64,000 nt of DNA from J014 sp964486055 (GCA_964486055.1 CAZALE010000003.1:62001-126000), one strand, 5' to 3'. Shown: positions 1 to 9,564, counted from the first letter of the stretch. A program made the numbers and translations. Notes: generated from the letters alone by a model not told the origin.

Positions 1-2
1 TG

Positions 3-1205
3 CAGACATCTAAAGTAGAATCTCAAGAAATTCGAGTGATATATGCGTGGAATTATAATGCCTGGGGAGGTGTTCAAATTTACTTTCTATCCATTGTCAA
101 AAATTTAGATTCAAGGTTCAAGCCGCATTTTATCCTACCTTCAGTTATGGATTCTCAACTTTTTAAGATGCTGACAGATTTAGGGGTAACTTATGAGGAA
201 ATCGGAGCTGAGTTTTCGAGCGGATACATGAGCGGCATTTGGGATAAACTGTTACTTCACTTTAAGAAACTTAGCTCGGAATACAGATTCTACAGCTTTC
301 TTTGCAGAGGCATTTCTGCAAATACTATTCTTCATATTGATTTTGCGCCATGGCAATCTTTTCTGCTTATTTATTTACTTTCATCTAAGGCGAGAGTCTT
401 TATAACGCTACATAATCCTGTCGATACTACACAAAAATGGAGAAAATTTTTATGGAGAATAAAATTTTATATCTTATCTAGAAAAAAAAATCTTCATTTC
501 TTTGCTTCTAATCGATTGACAAAGGACTGGTTAGAGTCATATCTAAGTGATAAGTCAGCTATTCTCACTTACTCTGGCATTAATTTAGACGAAATTCATG
601 CTATTGATAAAACCAGGGACGAGCTGCTTCATTATTATAGAATTCCTTCAGGCAAAATTAAGATTCTCTCAGTCGGACAATTCATAGATAGGAAAGGTAG
701 ATGGGACTTTTTAGAAGCAGCCAGAATTGTATTACGAAGTAGGAAAGATGTAATTTTTGTTTGGTTAACCAATTCCCAGATAGCTAGGACTGATCTGGAG
801 AAAATTGACCAATACGGTCTCGGAGGGAATTTTATCTTAGTTGATAACATAAAAAATCGTGCGGATTATTTAGGATTACTTAACTTAGCTGATATTTTCG
901 TCTTGCCGAGTCACAAAGAGGGCTTGCCGATAGCGATCCTAGAGGCCATGGCTCTGAAAAAGCCGGTTATCTCTACTACGGTAGACGCGATTCCTGAGGC
1001 AATAAGGCAAATGCAGACGGGAATATTGGTTGAGCCTAAGAAGCCGGAGGAGTTAGCATCCGCGATACTGAAATTGCTAGACGACGCATCTCTCCGAAAT
1101 TCTCTAGCTGAAGGAGCATTTAGATACGTAACCCAGAAATTTGACATGAAATCCATCTGCGAGATAATCATGAGCAGCTACGAGGAGTCTTTAAAAAGTG
1201 AGTGA
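3..1205 (+). CDS. Glycosyltransferase family 4 (5'-partial)
   Basis: Retaining GT-B glycosyltransferase that moves a sugar from a nucleotide donor to a growing surface glycan at the cytoplasmic membrane. The C-terminal half carries the GT4 donor-site signature: a DRKGRWDFLEAA segment, then PSHKEGLPIAILEAMALKKP, with the usual E-x7-E spacing. The reading frame is open to the left edge (SKVESQEIRVIYAWNYN). The GTG at 36 would start inside the first beta strand, so the true start probably lies outside the window. The 3' end overlaps the flippase gene by 8 bases, so the two are probably co-transcribed. Donor and acceptor cannot be told from sequence. Confidence 0.85.
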   Translation, partial: QTSKVESQEIRVIYAWNYNAWGGVQIYFLSIVKNLDSRFKPHFILPSVMDSQLFKMLTDLGVTYEEIGAEFSSGYMSGIWDKLLLHFKKLSSEYRFYSFLCRGISANTILHIDFAPWQSFLLIYLLSSKARVFITLHNPVDTTQKWRKFLWRIKFYILSRKKNLHFFASNRLTKDWLESYLSDKSAILTYSGINLDEIHAIDKTRDELLHYYRIPSGKIKILSVGQFIDRKGRWDFLEAARIVLRSRKDVIFVWLTNSQIARTDLEKIDQYGLGGNFILVDNIKNRADYLGLLNLADIFVLPSHKEGLPIAILEAMALKKPVISTTVDAIPEAIRQMQTGILVEPKKPEELASAILKLLDDASLRNSLAEGAFRYVTQKFDMKSICEIIMSSYEESLKSE

Positions 1206-2685
1206 ATCGATATCGCGAAAGGCTTTGAGGGGGGCCTTATATGGGTTTATCGGTTGGGTGTTTCCGATCACTCTTAGCTTTTTTGCAACTAGGATTTTAG
1301 TTTTGAGGATGGGAACGGAGGAGTATGGTATCTACTCTTTGATAGTTGGCTTTATAAGTTACTTGTTTGTTTTTAACCTAAGTCGTGCGGTAACTAAACA
1401 CGTTGCAGCGTCTAGCCAAGAATCATCTGAGGTAATCTCTACTACCTTTTTTTTGAGTCTTATGTTTGCCTCCTTGATTACAATTTTAATTCTGCTCTTA
1501 TCGAGTAGATTAACCCTGGAAGTCTTGAGAGTAGATGTTAGATGGCAGGTAGAAGTAATTAAGGGGCTACAAATAGCAGCTATAAGTGTATTTTTCCTGA
1601 TGATAGGCCAGACCTTTATAGCCATAATTCATGGTCTTCAAAGGTTCGATATTTATTCCAAGATAACATCAGCTTTCAATTTACTTTTGATCATAGGAAA
1701 TGTTCTTATTGTGCTTTACGGACACGGATTCTTAGCCCTTCTAATTTGGAATCTCTTTATCGTAATTTTTAACACAATGGTTTTTTACGCGATATCCAGA
1801 AAACTCCTACCTGATCTACAGTTTTTCAAATTACCCAGAAAAGCAGCAATTTTTGAAGTGTTTAGATATGCCGGGTCTAACTTGGGATATCAAATATTGG
1901 CGAATTTATTCTTCTTGCTTGAGCGTAGTTGGATAATTAGGAATTTTGGTTCATCTGATTTGAGTTATTATGCGTTACCAATGATGGTGGGCATTCAAAT
2001 GCATTTTTTTATAACTAGTTTTATTCAATTTGTGTTTCCCCTAGCTAGCGAATTAAATAGCGACCCTAAGAGGCTAGAACAGTTGTATACAAAAGGGATA
2101 AAGTACGTTTTTATCATGACGCTTTTTTTAGCTATCTTCTTGATCCTACAAAGAAAAGCATTTTTACATCTTTGGTTAGGTGGTGAATTTGTAGAGAAAT
2201 CAGGCAATCTTCTAGTGATACATGTCATTACGTATTCTTTAATAGCTTTAATTGGGATCATATGGAGCATATTCGATGGTATCGGATTGCCTCATATATC
2301 TTTCATATCCTACTCAATTAGCTTTGTTATTGCCGTAATTCTTATGTTTTTATTAGGAATTTATGGAATTGATTGGGTAGGAATCATAAGGTTAATTTCT
2401 ACAGTTGTACTACTAGCTTTTGCAATATATTTTGAGAGAACGTATATAAACAAGCGCTTGCTTGGCTTTTGGATGAAATTACTCACGAAGGGTTTAATTA
2501 TTATACTTTTCTTTGTTGCATTGAATGCCATACTGGAATCCTTTAATTTATCGCCAGGTATAAGCCTATCGGTATTTTTGTTTACCTCTTTGCCGATGTA
2601 TTTTTTGCTGTTACTATTACTGCGTCTGATAACGTTTGAAGAAGTAGCTGTATTTAAGCTTTTGTCAAAACTGAGAGCTTGCTAA
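1198..2685 (+). CDS. Wzx-like polysaccharide flippase (MATE/PST family)
   Basis: Polytopic inner-membrane protein of 495 residues with about 12-14 hydrophobic segments. It resembles Wzx/RfbX flippases, which move undecaprenyl-linked oligosaccharides to the periplasm. The N-terminus (GALYGFIGWVFPITLSFFA followed by an RMGTEEYGIY segment) is typical of polysaccharide biosynthesis exporters. It starts with GTG and overlaps the preceding glycosyltransferase by 8 bases. With the Wzy-like polymerase at 5059 it implies a Wzx/Wzy-dependent route. The substrate is unknown. Confidence 0.85.
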   Translation: MSESISRKALRGALYGFIGWVFPITLSFFATRILVLRMGTEEYGIYSLIVGFISYLFVFNLSRAVTKHVAASSQESSEVISTTFFLSLMFASLITILILLLSSRLTLEVLRVDVRWQVEVIKGLQIAAISVFFLMIGQTFIAIIHGLQRFDIYSKITSAFNLLLIIGNVLIVLYGHGFLALLIWNLFIVIFNTMVFYAISRKLLPDLQFFKLPRKAAIFEVFRYAGSNLGYQILANLFFLLERSWIIRNFGSSDLSYYALPMMVGIQMHFFITSFIQFVFPLASELNSDPKRLEQLYTKGIKYVFIMTLFLAIFLILQRKAFLHLWLGGEFVEKSGNLLVIHVITYSLIALIGIIWSIFDGIGLPHISFISYSISFVIAVILMFLLGIYGIDWVGIIRLISTVVLLAFAIYFERTYINKRLLGFWMKLLTKGLIIILFFVALNAILESFNLSPGISLSVFLFTSLPMYFLLLLLLRLITFEEVAVFKLLSKLRAC

Positions 2686-2744
2686 GATTAATCAGATCAA
2701 TCGATCTGAGAATTGAGCTAAATCAGATAATTAGAGGTGATTAG

Positions 2745-3425
2745 ATGGGAATAAAATTAGTTCAGAGAGTCGAATTTATCAAGAAAAAGTGTGAGGGTAA
2801 AAAAGTATTACACTTAGGATGCACGAATTATCCTTATACAGAGAATTCCATAAAAGATGGGAGTTTACTGCATTTTGAACTAGCAAAAGTCACCAAAGAT
2901 TTATATGGTCTGGATTTGGATGAGAGGGGAATAGCGATTTTGAGGCAACAAGGGATTGATAAAATCTTTCGCGCTGATTTAGAGAAACTGGAGGATGCAG
3001 ATCTCAACGAAACGTTTGAGGTAATAATAGCTGGTGAAGTCATAGAGCATTTATCGAATCCAGGATTGTTTTTAAATGGAATCAAGCGATTTATGGATCA
3101 GAAGACGGAGTTGGTAATAACTACTATAAATGCTTATTCTGGGATGAGGTTTGCGATTTATGCTTTAAGAGGGCGGGGTGGAATAAATGAACCAGTACAT
3201 CCGGATCACGTGGCTTATTATTCATACAGCACGTTAAACCTAGTAATAAAACGGGCTGGGTTACACGTGAAAGAGTTTTATTTTTATGATGTCGGTCCTG
3301 AGCATAGGATTCATAATCCATGGCATTATAACTTTGTGAATGATTTATCAGTGATGATATCGAAACAACTAGCAGATGGAGTTGTAGCGGTTTGCACATT
3401 GAGCAAAGATGAAAGTAGAGGCTAG
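2745..3425 (+). CDS. SAM-dependent class I methyltransferase
   Basis: Rossmann-fold methyltransferase of 226 residues. Motif I is VLHLGCTNYP, an acidic residue after beta 2 lies in LYGLDLDERG, and a post-motif EVIEHLSNPGLFL is typical of methyltransferase type 11/23 proteins in polysaccharide clusters. A ribosome site (AGAGGTGA) lies just before the ATG. It probably methylates a sugar or caps a glycan chain, but the target is not visible. A second, divergent methyltransferase follows with a 17-base overlap. The 59-base gap before it holds a 7-bp inverted repeat (2692-2709) of unknown meaning. Confidence 0.8.
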   Translation: MGIKLVQRVEFIKKKCEGKKVLHLGCTNYPYTENSIKDGSLLHFELAKVTKDLYGLDLDERGIAILRQQGIDKIFRADLEKLEDADLNETFEVIIAGEVIEHLSNPGLFLNGIKRFMDQKTELVITTINAYSGMRFAIYALRGRGGINEPVHPDHVAYYSYSTLNLVIKRAGLHVKEFYFYDVGPEHRIHNPWHYNFVNDLSVMISKQLADGVVAVCTLSKDESRG

Positions 3426-4089
3426 AGCACCAGAAAAACTTCACGAGTTGGTTTTCCGAATCTATGACTCTATGCTCCCGCGTAATTGCAGGACGATTGA
3501 CTTGGGTGCTGGAGAGGGAGCCTTCTCGTTGCGACTTTTGAAGAGAGGCGATTCTGTACTGGGAGTTGATGGTGTAGATGACTGGAAAGTAGAAAATATC
3601 CCTTTCATCAAAGCTAACCTAGATGCGGCAGATTTCGCAGATGACATAGTTAGCAGATTCGATAGATTTGACGCTGTTGTGGCTATTGAGATAATTGAAC
3701 ATTTGGAGAATCCATTTGCGTTTGTAAGAGAATGTAAGAAATTACTTAAGAAAGATGGTTATCTGTTCATCACCACCCCGAACGTAGAATCGATAAACTC
3801 TAGGGTCATGTTTTTGATCAAAGGTAGGTTAATTTATTTCGATGAATACTCTACTATAAGATCGGCTCATATAACACCGGTATTTAGCTGGAAATTAGAT
3901 ATGGCATTACAGGAGGCAGGGTTTGAAAAGACACTTGATACTTATGTTCTACATGAATTTACCTTGGGAAAGCATAACATAAAGGGTTGGATAGGTGGTT
4001 TGATTTCTTTGTTGTTTTATCCCTTCGTTCGCGGTAACAAACGAGGGGGAAATAGAATTGTCGTAGCAAGGCTGAAAAATGTAGATTAG
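3409..4089 (+). CDS. SAM-dependent class I methyltransferase
   Basis: Second methyltransferase, also 226 residues. Motif I is TIDLGAGEGAFSLRLL, the acidic residue lies in VLGVDGVDDW, and the segment AIEIIEHLENPFAFVREC precedes GYLFITTPN. This layout matches Methyltransf_11/23 enzymes. It overlaps the preceding methyltransferase by 17 bases in another frame, so the pair is translationally coupled. Low similarity by eye suggests different substrates rather than a recent duplication. Probable role: O-methylation of a surface polysaccharide. Confidence 0.8.
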   Translation: MKVEARAPEKLHELVFRIYDSMLPRNCRTIDLGAGEGAFSLRLLKRGDSVLGVDGVDDWKVENIPFIKANLDAADFADDIVSRFDRFDAVVAIEIIEHLENPFAFVRECKKLLKKDGYLFITTPNVESINSRVMFLIKGRLIYFDEYSTIRSAHITPVFSWKLDMALQEAGFEKTLDTYVLHEFTLGKHNIKGWIGGLISLLFYPFVRGNKRGGNRIVVARLKNVD

Positions 4090-4100
4090 GGATAAGGTCT

Positions 4101-5048
4101 GTGATGAGTGACTCTTATGTAGTTTTGGGTGGAAAAGGTTTCATAGGCTCTCACTTGATCGAGCAATTGAGCAAGAGTAAAGCAAAAATTAGATGTTTTG
4201 ATCGCCCTGATCCAGTTAAAGTCGCTGAGCCATATTTGTTTGATCATGCAAACGTAGAGGTAGTGGAGGGAGATTTTTTAAATGAAGGGGACTTAAGGAG
4301 GGCTCTGAGGGGAACGGATGTCTGCTTCCATTTAGTTTCAACCACTTTACCAGCCAGTTCGAACGATGATCCAATATTTGACATAGAGACGAACATATCC
4401 GGTACGGTAAGACTTTTACAAGTTTGCATCGAAGAGCGAGTAAGGAAGATCATCTTCATTTCTTCTGGAGGAACTGTCTACGGAATACCCCAGCAAATTC
4501 CGATATCCGAGGATCACCCTACTAATCCAATCTGTTCTTATGGCATTACTAAGCTAGCGATTGAAAAGTATTTAGCTTTGTTCCACCATCTTTATGGATT
4601 AGATTACAGAGTATTAAGGGTCTCGAATGCATATGGGGAGCGCCAAAGGATCAGGTCATCGCAAGGAGTAATAGCAGTATTTTTAGCTAAGGCTCTCCGG
4701 GATGAGCAGTTAGAGATATGGGGTGATGGTTCAGTCGTAAGAGACTATATTCATGTGAGTGATGTGATCAAGGCGCTTATTAAAGTTACTGTTTACCGTG
4801 GAGAATACAGGATTTTTAACATAGGCTCTAGTCAGGGCAAGAATCTCAATGAGGTTATAGATATAATAGAAAAGGTTATAGATAGAAGGGTCAAAAAGCA
4901 ATATATTAAATCCCGTAAATTCGATGTTCCTGTCAATATACTCGATACTAGCCGCGCAAGAACAGAATTAAAATGGGTTCCTGAGACATCTTTCGAAGAG
5001 GGAATCAAGCGTTTTGCAGAATGGTTGGATAAGAAATTAAAATATTAA
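4101..5048 (+). CDS. NAD-dependent sugar-nucleotide epimerase/dehydratase (extended SDR)
   Basis: Extended short-chain dehydrogenase of 315 residues acting on a nucleotide sugar. It shows the N-terminal GGKGFIGSHL dinucleotide motif, SSGGTVYG with the catalytic Ser/Thr region, and the YGITK (YxxxK) catalytic pair. The WGDGSVVRDYIHVSDV segment is typical of GalE/WcaG-type enzymes. Exact activity (4-epimerase or 4-reductase) cannot be fixed. It is not FnlA/CapE-like, since it lacks the TGGTGSFG start of that family. An alternative ATG lies one codon downstream (4104). Confidence 0.82.
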   Translation: MMSDSYVVLGGKGFIGSHLIEQLSKSKAKIRCFDRPDPVKVAEPYLFDHANVEVVEGDFLNEGDLRRALRGTDVCFHLVSTTLPASSNDDPIFDIETNISGTVRLLQVCIEERVRKIIFISSGGTVYGIPQQIPISEDHPTNPICSYGITKLAIEKYLALFHHLYGLDYRVLRVSNAYGERQRIRSSQGVIAVFLAKALRDEQLEIWGDGSVVRDYIHVSDVIKALIKVTVYRGEYRIFNIGSSQGKNLNEVIDIIEKVIDRRVKKQYIKSRKFDVPVNILDTSRARTELKWVPETSFEEGIKRFAEWLDKKLKY

Positions 5049-5058
5049 AAAGCTGAAG

Positions 5059-6567
5059 ATGCAGAAAATAACGGCACCAACAGATAACTATTCTTTTCTT
5101 CTCATATCTTCCTCGATTTGGTTTGGAGGATTTTTAGTTACATTAGGTTTTTTATGGTTTGAATTAGGACAGGAAGTCTTCGGTAATTACTATCTTTTAC
5201 CATGGTGTTTCATAACAGGCGTGGTAGTTCTATCCCCTGTATTTTACTACCTGTATCGTCAGAGATTTGATTTGTTCAATCCACTAGTCTTTGGAAGCTT
5301 ATCTTATATTTTTCCTGCCTTTGTCATAGGTGGCGTGATTTTAAGTCTCGGTTTATCAGATCCTTTTTATCTAGCTTTCATTGAAGATCCAAAGACAGAG
5401 TTGCCGCTAAGCCTAGTATATGTTGCCATTGGATATGTAGGTCTAATCCTCGGTTTCTCTCTACCACTGGCTAGAAAGCTTGCAGAGAAAATAGACGAAA
5501 AACTTCCTAAGGTTGATTGGGAGCCATCTAATGTAATCATTGGTGGTTTGATGCTGATAATTGCTGGTTTTGGAATGAATGTATTGGGTTTTCTCCGTGG
5601 GATACTGGGTTATCAAAGAGTAGAAAACATCGAAATATTTGATGGTTTATTAATTTTTCTTCAGATATTGCTAACCGAGGGTATAGTTCTCTTATGGATG
5701 GCTTTTTTCCAGCAAAAAAAGAAGACAATATTGTTTTACTTTTTAGCAATTTTTCTCATAAGCATCATCCCGCTAAGAATGACTTTGCTCGGTAGCAGAA
5801 GCGCTCTTTTATTGAGTTTGCTTCCAATAGCCATGGCTTTTTTCTATTCGGGAAAAAGGCTGAAGCTATCACATTGGGTTATCATAGCAAGCCTTATGTT
5901 GGCTGCAGCATTTATTGGGGCGATATATGGAACAGCTTTCCGCAACATAAAAGGATCTGAAGCAAGAATAGAGGCAGGAGAGTATGTAAGCCAAGCTTTA
6001 GAGACACTCGAATACTTACGCAAGGAAGATCCTATCTTGATCTTAAAAGACGGAGGACTGGCTTTGGCGGAAAGGGTAGAGAATTTAAGTTCTCTCGCTG
6101 TCGTGGTCTCCAACTACGAAAAACTAGCACCTTACGAGGAAGCTTATGGACTAGAAAATAACATAATAAACGATCTGTTATACACGTTTATTCCGAGGTT
6201 CATTTATCCTGAAAAACCAAAGACATCTGATGCCAGGGCTTATAGTGATCTCTATTTTAATTATGGTGATAACTCGTTTACGATTACTCCCTTTGGAGAC
6301 TTACTAAGGAATTTTGGACCTATAGGCATTCCCCTAGGCATGTTCTTCGTTGGTTTCTATTTGAGATTGATATATTCAACTCTTATAGACACCAGATATC
6401 CGACTATGTGGAAGAAAGTAGCCTACTATCCGCTCTTAACAGTAGTTTCTTACGAATCTTTTTATGCTACAATTTTCCCATCTGCGATAAGGACTTTGAT
6501 AGTTACCGTTATAAGCTTATATATCGTTCATCTTTCTACAAAAATATTCGCTGGTAATAATCGATGA
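5059..6567 (+). CDS. O-antigen/oligosaccharide repeat polymerase (Wzy-like)
   Basis: Membrane protein of 502 residues with about 12 transmembrane segments and a large soluble loop in the C-terminal third (about residues 295-405), the layout of Wzy/oligosaccharide repeat-unit polymerases. The loop contains the segment TFIPRFIYPEKP, similar to the FIPRxIWPxKP element common in such polymerases. It would join lipid-linked repeat units in the periplasm after flipping. It lies 10 bases after the epimerase and overlaps the next gene by 4 bases (ATGA). Called from topology, that element and context. Confidence 0.75.
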   Translation: MQKITAPTDNYSFLLISSSIWFGGFLVTLGFLWFELGQEVFGNYYLLPWCFITGVVVLSPVFYYLYRQRFDLFNPLVFGSLSYIFPAFVIGGVILSLGLSDPFYLAFIEDPKTELPLSLVYVAIGYVGLILGFSLPLARKLAEKIDEKLPKVDWEPSNVIIGGLMLIIAGFGMNVLGFLRGILGYQRVENIEIFDGLLIFLQILLTEGIVLLWMAFFQQKKKTILFYFLAIFLISIIPLRMTLLGSRSALLLSLLPIAMAFFYSGKRLKLSHWVIIASLMLAAAFIGAIYGTAFRNIKGSEARIEAGEYVSQALETLEYLRKEDPILILKDGGLALAERVENLSSLAVVVSNYEKLAPYEEAYGLENNIINDLLYTFIPRFIYPEKPKTSDARAYSDLYFNYGDNSFTITPFGDLLRNFGPIGIPLGMFFVGFYLRLIYSTLIDTRYPTMWKKVAYYPLLTVVSYESFYATIFPSAIRTLIVTVISLYIVHLSTKIFAGNNR

Positions 6568-7589
6568 AAGATGTGTTAGTCTTCACAAACGGCTGCTTTG
6601 ACCTCATTCATCCAGGGCATGTGGATTTGCTGAACAGAGCAAAGGCATTAGGCACCAAACTAGTGGTGGGAATAAATAGTGACAGATCTGTGAGGCAAAT
6701 AAAGGGCCCTGGACGCCCAATATTAGACGAAATGGCTAGGAAAGAAATCTTACTCAATTTGAAATCCGTGGATGAGGTGTTAATCTTTGATGACCCGACC
6801 CCTGAGAGGTTAATTCGCGAAATTAAACCAGACGTATTAGTGAAAGGTGGAGATTGGAAGCCGGATGAAATCATAGGAGCTGATTTTGTGCTCCAGAATG
6901 GTGGTAAGGTGTATTCCCTTCCACTTAAAGGTTCTTACTCTACAACGTTGATAACAGAAAGGATAAGAAAATCTATGCTCAATCAAAATGAACCAAATCA
7001 TGAGTATAATACCGTTAAAACCATAACTGCTAAGTCTTTAGAGCAACACATCGAGGTATTTAAAGAGCTATTATCTGGCCAACTAGAGCAGATAGAAAAA
7101 TGCGCTGCGATCATAGCAGATTCAATTAAATCAGGAGGAAAAGTACTTATTTGTGGTAACGGAGGGAGTGCTGCTGACGCTCAACACATTGCGGCTGAGT
7201 TCGTTGGGCGGTATGAAAAAGAGAGAATCCCCCTGCCTGCAATTGCTCTTACGACGGATACATCTGCGCTTACCGCATTGTCTAATGATTATGGATTTGA
7301 AGAGGTATTTTCCAGACAGGTCGAGGCCTTGGCAACTGATAAAGATATCTTAATTGCAATTAGTACCAGCGGTAATTCAGAAAATGTTATTCAGGCAGTG
7401 ATGACTGCCCGTCGGAAAGGATGTAAGACTATCGCTCTTACGGGGCAGAACGGTAAAAAACTGGCGGGATTGTGCGATATGGCAATATTAGTTCCTTCGA
7501 CTCGCACTTCCAGAATCCAAGAAGCTCACATAACCATAGGACACATTTGGTGTGAAATCATCGATATTGGATATGCTACTGATAGATAA
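6564..7589 (+). CDS. Fusion: heptose-1-phosphate nucleotidyltransferase + sedoheptulose-7-P isomerase (RfaE2-GmhA)
   Basis: Two enzymes of the heptose pathway in one chain. Residues about 1-135 are an RfaE domain II/HldE C-terminal type nucleotidyltransferase: TNGCFDLIHPGH with the HxGH motif, VKGGDWKPD, and STTLITERIRKS. Residues about 150-341 are a GmhA-type SIS isomerase: CGNGGSAADAQHIAAEF, AISTSGNSENVIQA, and QEAHITIGHIWC, which carries the conserved His. In E. coli the nucleotidyltransferase is fused to the kinase instead. Here the kinase is the next gene. GmhB and the HldD epimerase are not in the window. ADP is the likely nucleotide, from family similarity only. Confidence 0.88.
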   Translation: MKDVLVFTNGCFDLIHPGHVDLLNRAKALGTKLVVGINSDRSVRQIKGPGRPILDEMARKEILLNLKSVDEVLIFDDPTPERLIREIKPDVLVKGGDWKPDEIIGADFVLQNGGKVYSLPLKGSYSTTLITERIRKSMLNQNEPNHEYNTVKTITAKSLEQHIEVFKELLSGQLEQIEKCAAIIADSIKSGGKVLICGNGGSAADAQHIAAEFVGRYEKERIPLPAIALTTDTSALTALSNDYGFEEVFSRQVEALATDKDILIAISTSGNSENVIQAVMTARRKGCKTIALTGQNGKKLAGLCDMAILVPSTRTSRIQEAHITIGHIWCEIIDIGYATDR

Positions 7590-8526
7590 GTTTCCCACAG
7601 CTCGTATAATGGTCATAGGAGATCTAATGCTAGATCGATACTGGTGGGGAAAAACCGAGCGTATCTCTCCCGAAGCACCAGTGCCGGTCGTTCTTATGGA
7701 AAAAAGCTCCGAAACTTTGGGTGGAGCTGCCAATGTGGCCGTCAACATCGCGGGTTTAGGAGCTGAGGTCTACTTAATTGGAATTTGTGGTAGCGATGAA
7801 GAGGGAAGAGTACTAAAATCTCTCCTACATGATTTCGGTATTTCCAGTGATTATCTAATAGACGATGGAAGACCGACTACTGTCAAAACTAGAATAGTAG
7901 CTCGTAATCAGCATGTCGTAAGGGTTGATCGAGAAGAAACTTTTCCCATCGATGCTGCTCAGGAAAATAAAATTTTTAGTCTCGCTAAATCCTTAATTAA
8001 AAATATCGACGCGATAATACTATCTGACTATGCTAAGGGATTACTCACCTGTAATTTAACAGAGCGTCTGATAACGTTAGCAAAAGAGAACAACAAAAAG
8101 CTAACCGTTGATCCGAAAGGAAAAAATTTTCAAAAGTATAAAAATGCCTCTGCTATTACGCCCAATCAGAGAGAGGCAATGGAGGCGTCAAAGTTTGAAA
8201 ACATAGACGAAATTGGATGGGGATTGCTTGACGAGCTATCTACTGAGTGCATACTGATTACACAAGGAGAAAAGGGCATGACTCTATTTTCGAAGAATGG
8301 TAAATCTTGTTTTCCAGCACTAGCGAGAAGCGTATGTGATGTAACTGGGGCAGGAGATACTGTGATAGCTACTTTCACGACAGCAATAGCATGTGGCAGT
8401 AGCTATGAGGATGCTGCTAATATCGCAAACATAGCCGCCGGAGTTGTTGTAGAAGAAGTTGGTACCTCTGCAATCAGCACGGAGAGACTAAAAAAGCAAC
8501 TAAAGTACCTTGGATGCGATCGGTAA
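7552..8526 (+). CDS. hldA: D-glycero-beta-D-manno-heptose-7-phosphate kinase (RfaE domain I)
   Basis: PfkB-family sugar kinase of 324 residues. It phosphorylates heptose-7-phosphate at C1 in ADP-heptose synthesis. Seen: GDLMLDRYWWGKTERISPEA, highly characteristic of RfaE1; GGAANVAVNIAGLGA; and the catalytic GAGD motif in DVTGAGDTVIA. It overlaps the preceding fusion gene by 38 bases if the GTG at 7552 is used, or by 17 if the ATG at 7573 is used. The latter leaves MLLIDKF as N-terminus and is equally plausible. A stand-alone kinase beside a nucleotidyltransferase-isomerase fusion completes three of the pathway steps. Confidence 0.9.
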   Translation: MKSSILDMLLIDKFPTARIMVIGDLMLDRYWWGKTERISPEAPVPVVLMEKSSETLGGAANVAVNIAGLGAEVYLIGICGSDEEGRVLKSLLHDFGISSDYLIDDGRPTTVKTRIVARNQHVVRVDREETFPIDAAQENKIFSLAKSLIKNIDAIILSDYAKGLLTCNLTERLITLAKENNKKLTVDPKGKNFQKYKNASAITPNQREAMEASKFENIDEIGWGLLDELSTECILITQGEKGMTLFSKNGKSCFPALARSVCDVTGAGDTVIATFTTAIACGSSYEDAANIANIAAGVVVEEVGTSAISTERLKKQLKYLGCDR

Positions 8527-9564
8527 ATGAGACGTATCTTGGTATACAGGATAGGTAGTATTGGTGATACTGCTGTAGCCCTTCCGGCAGTGTGGGCTAT
8601 AAGGAAAGCTTTTCCATCTGCTCACATAACATACCTTACAAACGAAAGTAAGAAGATAGCCGAACAAGTACTTCCTGAGGAAACATATGACGAAATATCA
8701 ACTTATCCAAAACTTCCTAAAGGATTGGTAGACTTATCTAAATTACTTGCAAAAAGATTTGACGCTACGTTTTATTTGATGAATAGAAATAGAGATCCAA
8801 TAAGGATAAGAAGAGACAAACTGTTTTTTAAGATGATTTCAAGAAAGGTATACGGAATATCTCACGCAATCAGAGAATATTTACCCATTCACGTTCGTCC
8901 GCCTTTGAAAATAGTCAAACCAGAGCATGAATACTTACTCGATTGCATTTACCAGGAACAAGAGCTAGATTTGCCCCCACGAGAGTCGATAACTCCAGAC
9001 CTTAAATTAACAGAGGCAGAAAAAAATAGAGCGAAAAAAATTCTAGAAGAGTTGGGTTGCGAGAATAAAGTTTTGATAGGGTTAATGATGGGCAGTCAAT
9101 GGCCATCGAAACAGTGGGATACAAGAAGGTTCATTGAAGTAGTTAAACGTCTAATGAAAGAGAAGGATATATTTCCAATCATTTTTGGTGGCAAGAACGA
9201 AAAAGACATAAATAACCAAGTATTATCTAAATTGACTCATGGCGCTAACATAGCTGGTATGTTTGATTTGAGGACAGATGCTGCTATTCTAGAAAAATGC
9301 AGCTTATACCTCGGAGTAGACACTGGAACGATGCATCTGGCTGCTGCTGTTGGGATCCCATGTGTAGCTATTTTCTCCGCGACAGATTATCCCGGTAGAT
9401 GGCATCCTTTCGGAGATCATCATAAAATCATCAGAAAGACAGTACCTTGCGAAGGATGTTTGTCTGCATTTTGTCAGACTAAGTCCCATGAATGTATGGA
9501 TAAAATAAGCGTAGAGGAAGTTTACACAGCGTGTTTGGAGGTTCTGAACAATCATGCTGCCTAG
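8527..9564 (+). CDS. Glycosyltransferase family 9 (LPS heptosyltransferase-like)
   Basis: GT-B enzyme of 345 residues. It resembles ADP-heptose:LPS heptosyltransferases (WaaF/WaaC/WaaQ), which add heptose to the LPS inner core at the cytoplasmic face. Seen: the start RILVYRIGSIGDTAVALPA, the donor-domain MMGSQWPSKQWD, and GVDTGTMHLAAAVGIPCVA. A C-terminal cysteine group, PCEGCLSAFCQTKSHEC, is seen in many GT9 proteins. The ATG directly follows the kinase stop, so it is in the same transcription unit as the heptose genes, supporting heptose as donor. Confidence 0.88.
   Translation: MRRILVYRIGSIGDTAVALPAVWAIRKAFPSAHITYLTNESKKIAEQVLPEETYDEISTYPKLPKGLVDLSKLLAKRFDATFYLMNRNRDPIRIRRDKLFFKMISRKVYGISHAIREYLPIHVRPPLKIVKPEHEYLLDCIYQEQELDLPPRESITPDLKLTEAEKNRAKKILEELGCENKVLIGLMMGSQWPSKQWDTRRFIEVVKRLMKEKDIFPIIFGGKNEKDINNQVLSKLTHGANIAGMFDLRTDAAILEKCSLYLGVDTGTMHLAAAVGIPCVAIFSATDYPGRWHPFGDHHKIIRKTVPCEGCLSAFCQTKSHECMDKISVEEVYTACLEVLNNHAA

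Noticed and set aside
2692..2709. Inverted repeat TCAGATC-AATC-GATCTGA after the flippase gene
   Set aside because: Short stem with no T-run and within an operon; too weak to call a terminator or operator.
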